From positions 1 through 51,966 of the forward strand of contig JAFDXR010000030.1 in assembly GCA_018267825.1 (NCBI GenBank): a stretch of 51,966 bases of DNA. Reading direction: 5' to 3'. Below the pieces are notes generated by a model that did no database searches, had not been told where the DNA came from, and was given only the letters and a program-made list of their open reading frames with translations. This document shows positions 45,216-51,966 of the stretch, piece by piece. The position numbers and the translations under genes were made by a program. The DNA is from Bacteroidota bacterium (GTDB taxonomy: Bacteria > Bacteroidota > Bacteroidia > B-17B0 > Aurantibacillaceae). The first letter of the stretch is position 1. Each line of letters starts with the position of its first letter.

Positions 45216-45759
45216 GGCTGGCTTTCTTCACGGATAGTATTTCAACATCATAAACGATGGGCGATTGAGGTGGAATTTTTTTATAATCGCCCAGGAGACC
45301 ATGGGCCATGTGCGACGGAATCATAAACAGGCATTTATCGCCGGCTTTTATCAGCTGTACACCTTTATGAATACCGCTTTCCAGGTCATCCTGGCCTACC
45401 ATAAACTCTTTAGGCCCGCTTTCACCCGACGAATAACACTCGGTACCATCCATCAGGCTCACTGTGTAATTCATTGTCACTACATCGCCTTCGCGGATTG
45501 AATCGCCTTTGGCAGATGCTTTATACACAAAATACCGGAGACCCGACCCGGTGTTTATGAACTGCAGCTGATGGGTTTTCTGGTAATAATCCATCTCATC
45601 ATTTTCTTTCTGCAGTACCTGCTGATTGGCTTTAATGAATTGTTGTTTCAGTTTTTCCTTATCGACCGGGGCCTGTTGTTTGTTTTCTGCAGAAGGCCCG
45701 CAGGATGTCAGCCAAACAAGCGCAGGGCCTATAAAAAATATAATGAAATGAAATCTCAT
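45208..45759 (-). CDS. FKBP-type peptidyl-prolyl isomerase lipoprotein (GldI-like)
   Basis: 183-residue lipoprotein with lipobox WLTSC (Cys about 20), a helical stretch (KLKQQFIKANQQVLQKENDE) and one FKBP domain (about 85-178: VTMNYTVSLMDGTECYSS, LESGIHKGVQLIKAG, MIPSHMAHG, YDVEILSVKK). Size, lipoprotein signal and FKBP domain resemble GldI, a gliding-motility-associated isomerase of Flavobacterium; orthology is not shown, and no other gld genes are in the window. It is first of the four isomerase genes and lies 33 bases after ligA. Confidence 0.88.
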   Translation of the reverse strand: MRFHFIIFFIGPALVWLTSCGPSAENKQQAPVDKEKLKQQFIKANQQVLQKENDEMDYYQKTHQLQFINTGSGLRYFVYKASAKGDSIREGDVVTMNYTVSLMDGTECYSSGESGPKEFMVGQDDLESGIHKGVQLIKAGDKCLFMIPSHMAHGLLGDYKKIPPQSPIVYDVEILSVKKASHE

Positions 45760-45792
45760 GTTCTTATAACGAAAAAAAAGAATCGAAACACA

Positions 45793-47852
<2,060 letters not shown>

Positions 47853-47901
47853 TTAGATGGAGTAAAATGACGAATTTTGTAAGCAGAATTCAACAATTGC
47901 A

Positions 47902-48303
47902 TTGAACAAAAAAATACATACTTTCTTTTTCTCTTTCCTCGTTTTTATCTATACAATCACGAGTATCGGGATTCCTGTTTACTACCATTATTGCGGGGGC
48001 GAACTGGAGAAAGTGAGTGCACTCATAAAAGCAAAATCGTGCTGCGGTAGTTCTGATGAACAGGACAATTGTTGCAAAAATGAAGTGAAGCACTATTCCC
48101 TTCATGCGGAGTTCAGCCATAGCGGAATACTGAAACCTGTATATGATGCCTCGTATATAAACATTTTTGTGCATCAGCTTCCGGAATTTTTTTCAAACCA
48201 GAATTTCAAAGCAACGGATCATCCGGTTTTTTGCGCCGATGATTCTTCACCACCAGACCCCTGGGCCCTCTTACTGGTAAAAACCAGTGTTTTCCGTATT
48301 TAG
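47902..48303 (+). CDS. HYC_CC_PP family small Cys-rich protein
   Basis: 133-residue secreted or membrane-anchored protein. The TTG at 47902 gives an N-terminal signal/anchor (IHTFFFSFLVFIYTITSIGIPVYY). The family landmarks are all present: HYCGGE, the CC pair in KSCCGSS, a second CC in DNCCKNE, and the PP in DDSSPPDPWALL. These proteins are found next to metal-related TonB receptors in Bacteroidota; the His and Cys pattern suggests metal binding, but no function is established. It is the first gene of the module; the HMA-AraC gene follows after 87 bases with its own candidate promoter. Confidence 0.8.
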   Translation: MNKKIHTFFFSFLVFIYTITSIGIPVYYHYCGGELEKVSALIKAKSCCGSSDEQDNCCKNEVKHYSLHAEFSHSGILKPVYDASYINIFVHQLPEFFSNQNFKATDHPVFCADDSSPPDPWALLLVKTSVFRI

Positions 48304-48321
48304 CATGACCAAGCTTTGTCT

Positions 48322-48341
48322 CATGTTGCCATAGCGACATG
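48322..48341. promoter_or_regulatory. Inverted repeat upstream of the HMA-AraC gene
   Basis: CATGTTGC-CATA-GCGACATG, seven of eight positions pair. It is immediately upstream of a near-consensus -7 box, GACTTTTG (48350-48357), 50 bases before the start at 48391. Its left arm, read on the minus strand, is GGCAACATG, which resembles GGCAACCATG in front of the HMA gene. Confidence 0.45.
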
Positions 48342-48390
48342 TATATAAAGACTTTTGCCTTAAAAATTGTTCCATCTTTTTTTACCAGTC

Positions 48391-48963
48391 ATGAAATTAT
48401 ATGTCAAAAATATGGTCTGCGACCGTTGCATTTCGGCAGTCACCGCTGAAATCAATAAAATGGGAATTGAGCCTGTTTCGGTACAATTGGGCACTATTGA
48501 ACTACCTGGCAATCCCGGCACAGAAAAGCTTGATAGCCTGAGCCGTTCATTGGATCTGCTGGGCTTTGAGCTTCTGTATGATGCAAAAACGAGAACAGTA
48601 GAAGCTATTAAACAGTTTATTATCCAGCAGATTCACCACATGGAATCCATTCCCAGGGTGAACTTTTCAACTTTACTGTCGGAGCACCTTCACCGGGATT
48701 ATTCATACCTGAGCAAATTATTCTCCGGCTCTGAGGGGATCACCATAGAGCAATACATCATCCTGCAGAAAACAGAAAGAGTTAAAGAATTGCTGCTATA
48801 TAACGAGCTTAGTCTGAGCCAGATTGCCGATGACATGGGATACAGCAGTGTGGCTCATTTATCCGGGCAGTTCAAAAAAGTAACAGGCGAAACAATCAGT
48901 CATTATAAAAACAACATTGCATCCAATAAACGTAAGCCGATAGATCATGTATCACCAAAATGA
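48391..48963 (+). CDS. HMA-like domain fused to AraC-type DNA-binding domain
   Basis: 190-residue candidate metal-responsive regulator. Residues 1-65 form a ferredoxin-like HMA fold beginning MKLYVKNMVCDRC, with the metal-binding CxxC at Cys10 and Cys13. Residues about 105-188 form the two helix-turn-helix units of an AraC/XylS domain (EHLHRDYSYLSKLFSGSEG, IADDMGYSSVAHLSGQFKKVTG). The ATG at 48391 sits directly in front of the HMA fold; an upstream TTG at 48367 adds only non-conserved residues. A soft metal such as Cu(I) is the likely ligand by analogy with CxxC HMA domains; targets are probably its own and the downstream promoter. Confidence 0.85.
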   Translation: MKLYVKNMVCDRCISAVTAEINKMGIEPVSVQLGTIELPGNPGTEKLDSLSRSLDLLGFELLYDAKTRTVEAIKQFIIQQIHHMESIPRVNFSTLLSEHLHRDYSYLSKLFSGSEGITIEQYIILQKTERVKELLLYNELSLSQIADDMGYSSVAHLSGQFKKVTGETISHYKNNIASNKRKPIDHVSPK

Positions 48964-48990
48964 TATTACTTTTCTCCTGAATCCTGTAAC

Positions 48991-49019
48991 GGCAACCATG
49001 GATAATACATGGAACTTTG
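48991..49019 (+). promoter_or_regulatory. Candidate operator and -7 box of the HMA-TonB receptor genes
   Basis: GGCAACCATG (48991-49000) begins an inverted repeat CCATG-N7-CATGG (48996-49012), which runs directly into a near-consensus -7 box, GAACTTTG (49012-49019). The layout (CATG-rich inverted repeat abutting the -7 box) copies that in front of the HMA-AraC gene. Confidence 0.45.
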
Positions 49020-49088
49020 CAGTAAATTAAACCCATGCCGTGTGCATTACATATCCATAATCGAATTATAAACTTTTAAAAAAATAGT

Positions 49089-49457
49089 ATGTCAACATTC
49101 AAAAAAACAGGCCTTCTTCTCTTATTGATCTTCAGTATTTTTAAGACAGAAGCGCAAACTAAAAAAGCCGCGGAGAGCATTAAAACAGTCACATTTACCG
49201 TTTCAGGGAATTGTGAGGAATGCAAAGCCCGGATCGAAAACGCCGCAGACATAAAAGGTGTTAAACTCTGCGTGTGGGACATTAAAACCCACGTGGCTAC
49301 AGTCACCTACAATGAATCCAAAACAAATCCCGACAAGATAAAAAAAGCCATTGCCGATGCCGGGCATGATGTGACCGACTTCAGGGCAAACGACGAGGCT
49401 TATAAAAAACTGCCGTCTTGCTGTAAGTATCGCGATGGTGAATGTAAAAATCATTAG
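49089..49457 (+). CDS. Secreted HMA-domain (heavy-metal-associated) protein
   Basis: 122-residue periplasmic candidate metal carrier. Signal peptide (TGLLLLLIFSIFKTEA), then an HMA fold (about 30-100) with CxxC in SGNCEECKARIE (Cys42, Cys45), an extra Cys61 and the VATVTYNESKTNPDKIKKAI segment. A short C-terminal tail adds a vicinal pair Cys111-Cys112 and Cys119 (SCCKYRDGEC), giving further soft-metal ligands. It ends ten bases before the TonB receptor start and is probably cotranscribed with it. Copper is the most likely cargo; mercury or another thiophilic metal is not excluded. Confidence 0.87.
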   Translation: MSTFKKTGLLLLLIFSIFKTEAQTKKAAESIKTVTFTVSGNCEECKARIENAADIKGVKLCVWDIKTHVATVTYNESKTNPDKIKKAIADAGHDVTDFRANDEAYKKLPSCCKYRDGECKNH

Positions 49458-49467
49458 TCCCCGACAG

Positions 49468-51714
49468 ATGTACCCACGTATTTTGATAAGTCTCCTGGCT
49501 TTGACACTCTCATGGAACATGCCGGCGCAAATCCGCGGACGGATCTCTGAGGTTGGCAACAGCAAAGACACAAGTGCCTTGCCAGGTGCTGTTGTCCATT
49601 GGCTCAACACACCTATCGCCACCTCAACAGATTCAGCGGGTTATTTTACACTGCAAACAACGCCCCTCACCAGGCAGCTGGTTATACAGGCACTGGGCTA
49701 CACAGCCGATACACTGGAAGTAAAAGACACCACGCGTCTTATTCATCTCACGTTTAAATCGGGAGTTGAACTGAACGAGGTAGATGTTGTTTACGAAAGT
49801 ACAGGCTCTGAACTGTCGTACCTGAATCCTATGAAAATAGAAACCCTCAATGAACGTTCCCTGGCAAAAGCAGCCTGCTGTAACCTTTCGGAAAGCTTTG
49901 AGACGAACCCGAGTATCGATGTTAATTTTGCAGATGCAGTAAGTGGTACCAAACAAATCCAGATGCTTGGTCTTTCGGGACAATATGCCCAGATCACCAA
50001 GGAGAATATGCCCTATATGCGCGGGCTTGCCAACGGCTATGGACTCACATTCATACCAGGAACATGGATTCAATCCATCCAACTCAGTAAGGGTGCGGGC
50101 TCAGTTGTAAACGGCTATGAGAGTTTCACCGGACAGATCAATACCGAGCTTCAAAACCCTGAAACTTCCGATCGTTTGTTTGTGAACATGTACCTGAACC
50201 AGAATTTACGTCATGAAACCAATGTCAATATTAAGCATCGTTTCAATGAACATTTCTCTGCAGGCTTACTAGTACACCGCAGTAACAATCACATGGCACA
50301 GGATCAGAATCACGATTCCTTTACCGATATTCCTACAGGTACACAAACCAATATCATGAACAAATACAGCCTCCGGGGTTATAAAGGCTTTGAAGCCCAG
50401 TTTGGCTGGGGCTATCTGAACGATACCCGCTATGGCGGACAAAATGCGAAGTGGATTGACACCACCAGTACCAAAACGCCTTTGTATGTTACAGAGGTTC
50501 ATAACCAGAAGTGGGAAGTGTACAGCAAAACAGGTTATATCTTTAAAAACAAACCGCTCACGAGTATGGGACTGCAACTCTCGTACCTGAACCATGATGA
50601 AAAAAATACCTATGGGCTCAACCGTTACAATGCGTCGCAGGCCACAGCCTATGCCAATTTTATTTACCAGAGCATTATTAAAACAAGCGATCATACCTAT
50701 AAACTGGGCGCCAGTTACATGGACGATGCCCTGCGCGAAACATTCAATGTTATGGCTTTCAGCCGCCATGAGCAAGTGGGTGGCGTATTTGCAGAGTATG
50801 CCTATAATTTTAAGGACAGGTTTAATGCCGTAGCCGGTTTACGCGCCGATCAGCACAATTATTATGGCTTGTTTTTTACACCGCGCCTTCACCTACGCTA
50901 TGCCATGAATAAAGGAAATACTGTTTTAAGAGCCAGTGGCGGTCGTGCCCTGAGGACAGCAAATGTATTTGCCGATAACCTCTCGCTGATGGCCTCTTCG
51001 CGGCAATGGATTATTCAGACTTCGGACCTGGGCCTGCCCTATGGGCTGAAGCCTGAAACCGGGTGGAACTATGGCTTGAATTTCACACAAAAAATGAAAC
51101 TCAATTACCGCGATGCCTTCATCACCATAGATTTATACCGGACAGATTTTACCAACCAGGTTATTATCGATATGGATCAGAATACACAGCAGGTTGCTAT
51201 CTATAACCTCAACGGCCCCTCTTTCTCAAACACTGCGCAGATTGAGTTTGGCTGGGAAATACGCAAGCGTCTGAATGTAAGAACAGCCTACCGTTATGTA
51301 GATGCCGAAGTACATTACCAAAGCGGTTTGAGAGAAAGACCGTATGTATCGAAACACCGTGCCTTTATAAACCTGGCTTACGAAACCAAAAACAGGCACT
51401 GGCAATTTGATGCTACCACACAATGGAATGGCTCCAAACGCCTGCCATATACACAAAGTAACCCGGACACCTACCAACGCGCTGATTATTCACCGGCTTA
51501 TTTTAACGTATTGGGACAGATCACCTACCTCACTAAAATGTTGAACGGAGACTTTCATGTATTTGCAGGTGTTGAAAATGCGCTGAACTACAAACAGCCA
51601 AACCCGATTGTAGCCTCTGATGCTCCATACAGCAAATATTTTGACGCTAGTATGGTCTGGGGGCCTATCTATGGAAGGATGCTGTATGTCGGGCTGCGGT
51701 ATAAGCTGAAGTAA
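49468..51714 (+). CDS. TonB-dependent receptor of the metal module
   Basis: 748-residue outer-membrane receptor. Signal peptide MYPRILISLLALTLSWNMPA, CarboxypepD_reg-like domain (about 20-105; PGAVVHWLN, LVIQALGYTADT), plug (about 115-240) and barrel ending VGLRYKLK. The plug has a CC pair (about 137-138) in the segment AKAACCNLSESFETNPSIDV, and His/Met residues are frequent in the barrel loops (HRSNNHMAQDQNHDSF). The start at 49468 follows the HMA stop by ten bases; an upstream start at 49435 would overlap it. Context and the CC pair suggest uptake of a soft metal, probably copper, or of a metal chelate. Confidence 0.9.
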   Translation: MYPRILISLLALTLSWNMPAQIRGRISEVGNSKDTSALPGAVVHWLNTPIATSTDSAGYFTLQTTPLTRQLVIQALGYTADTLEVKDTTRLIHLTFKSGVELNEVDVVYESTGSELSYLNPMKIETLNERSLAKAACCNLSESFETNPSIDVNFADAVSGTKQIQMLGLSGQYAQITKENMPYMRGLANGYGLTFIPGTWIQSIQLSKGAGSVVNGYESFTGQINTELQNPETSDRLFVNMYLNQNLRHETNVNIKHRFNEHFSAGLLVHRSNNHMAQDQNHDSFTDIPTGTQTNIMNKYSLRGYKGFEAQFGWGYLNDTRYGGQNAKWIDTTSTKTPLYVTEVHNQKWEVYSKTGYIFKNKPLTSMGLQLSYLNHDEKNTYGLNRYNASQATAYANFIYQSIIKTSDHTYKLGASYMDDALRETFNVMAFSRHEQVGGVFAEYAYNFKDRFNAVAGLRADQHNYYGLFFTPRLHLRYAMNKGNTVLRASGGRALRTANVFADNLSLMASSRQWIIQTSDLGLPYGLKPETGWNYGLNFTQKMKLNYRDAFITIDLYRTDFTNQVIIDMDQNTQQVAIYNLNGPSFSNTAQIEFGWEIRKRLNVRTAYRYVDAEVHYQSGLRERPYVSKHRAFINLAYETKNRHWQFDATTQWNGSKRLPYTQSNPDTYQRADYSPAYFNVLGQITYLTKMLNGDFHVFAGVENALNYKQPNPIVASDAPYSKYFDASMVWGPIYGRMLYVGLRYKLK

Positions 51715-51966
51715 TCCGGCGAGAATTTTTAATTTTCACTTCTGTATTTTCATTCATGCTTAATCCATCTTTCTGCCCCTGTTTTACCCCTGTTGATGTT
51801 TCTGCCCCTGTTGGTGTTATCACCAACAGGGGTCCCTTTATTGTAACAATAATTTCGACCTGGAATTCTGCCCCTGTTGGTGTTATCACCAACAGGTATC
51901 CCGTTTATTGCAGCAGTAATCTCAACCTGGAATATTGAATACTTTACGAAAATAAAAGTGTACACC
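51715..51966. other. 252-base non-coding end region
   Basis: No gene is supported. After about 55 A+T-rich bases it holds the tandem hairpin repeats described separately (about 51773-51932) and then a short A+T-rich stretch that could begin a promoter region. Confidence 0.6.
51773..51932. repeat. Tandem REP-like hairpin repeats
   Basis: Two copies of a 66/67-base unit (51800-51865 and 51866-51932), each opening TTCTGCCCCTGTTGGTG and closing ACCTGGAA. Copy 1 holds a perfect 12-bp stem CCCCTGTTGGTG/CACCAACAGGGG with loop TTAT (51805-51832); copy 2 keeps 10 bp of it (51873-51896). Degenerate CCCCTGTT fragments precede copy 1 (51773-51799). Structure resembles REP/BIME elements; a RAYT transposase is not in the window. 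Confidence 0.85.

Noticed and set aside
51800..51932. CRISPR array
   Set aside because: Only two units, no unique spacers, and each unit is itself a long hairpin; REP-like repeats fit better.
51665..51965. Minus-strand frames reading NTNRG / ITPTGAE repeats
   Set aside because: They are translations of the hairpin repeats, not genes.

Overview
The window looks like chromosome from a member of the Bacteroidota. Four secreted proteins end in type IX secretion (T9SS) type A sorting domains. Several genes have the Bacteroidota -7 promoter box TAnnTTTG (9875-9882, 9767-9774 on the minus strand, 29768-29775, 26400-26407 on the minus strand). There are CarboxypepD_reg-like/TonB-dependent receptors, an HYC_CC_PP family protein and an S16 protein with a long Lys/Ala-rich tail. 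Family or genus cannot be fixed from the sequence alone; gliding/Chitinophagales-like lineages fit. No rRNA, tRNA, CRISPR array, prophage or complete insertion sequence was seen.

Layout. 1-193: composite dispersed repeat. 194-6796 (minus): 7TMR-HD phosphohydrolase (PgpH-like), a TonB-dependent receptor and a PKD/Ig-like T9SS cargo protein. 7174-9679 (minus): envelope-stress-like operon of a small secreted TonB-C-like protein, a PadR regulator and a PspC membrane protein, with a candidate PadR operator at its promoter. 9901-16296 (plus): TerC-family membrane protein and TrmH-type RNA methyltransferase, then a tightly packed seven-gene run MsrB-MsrA lipoprotein, YHS protein, DoxX, DinB, NRDE/TANGO2, ATP-grasp ligase, LysE-type exporter. 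16355-18238 (minus): zinc-ribbon coiled-coil protein and Nif3. 18299-20159 (plus): lpxK and purine nucleoside phosphorylase. 20264-25022 (plus): two T9SS cargo proteins, the first visibly A+T-rich. 25045-29640 (minus): a thioredoxin-fold/OmpA fusion, a subtilisin-like protease and a cystathionine beta-synthase. 29799-30854: another T9SS cargo protein. 31015-39725 (plus): seven-gene exopolysaccharide/O-antigen cluster (flippase, four glycosyltransferases, two polymerase/ligase-like membrane proteins). 39778-42112: rpsP (minus), a tandem universal stress protein and the initiating sugar transferase (plus). 42190-47820 (minus): ligA followed by four peptidyl-prolyl isomerases, one of them a cyclophilin-FKBP dual immunophilin. 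47902-51714 (plus): a heavy-metal module made of an HYC_CC_PP Cys-rich protein, an HMA-AraC fusion regulator, a secreted HMA protein and a TonB-dependent receptor. 51715-51966: tandem hairpin repeats.

The two best candidates for an undescribed system are (i) the DinB-NRDE-ATP-grasp-LysE block (13364-16296), whose overlapping genes read like a make-or-process-a-small-molecule-and-export-it pathway tied to oxidative-damage repair genes, and (ii) the metal module at 47.9-51.7 kb. In the latter, a CxxC metal-binding domain is fused to an AraC DNA-binding domain, and a shared GGCAAC(C)ATG element lies in front of the regulator and in front of the HMA-TonB receptor pair.
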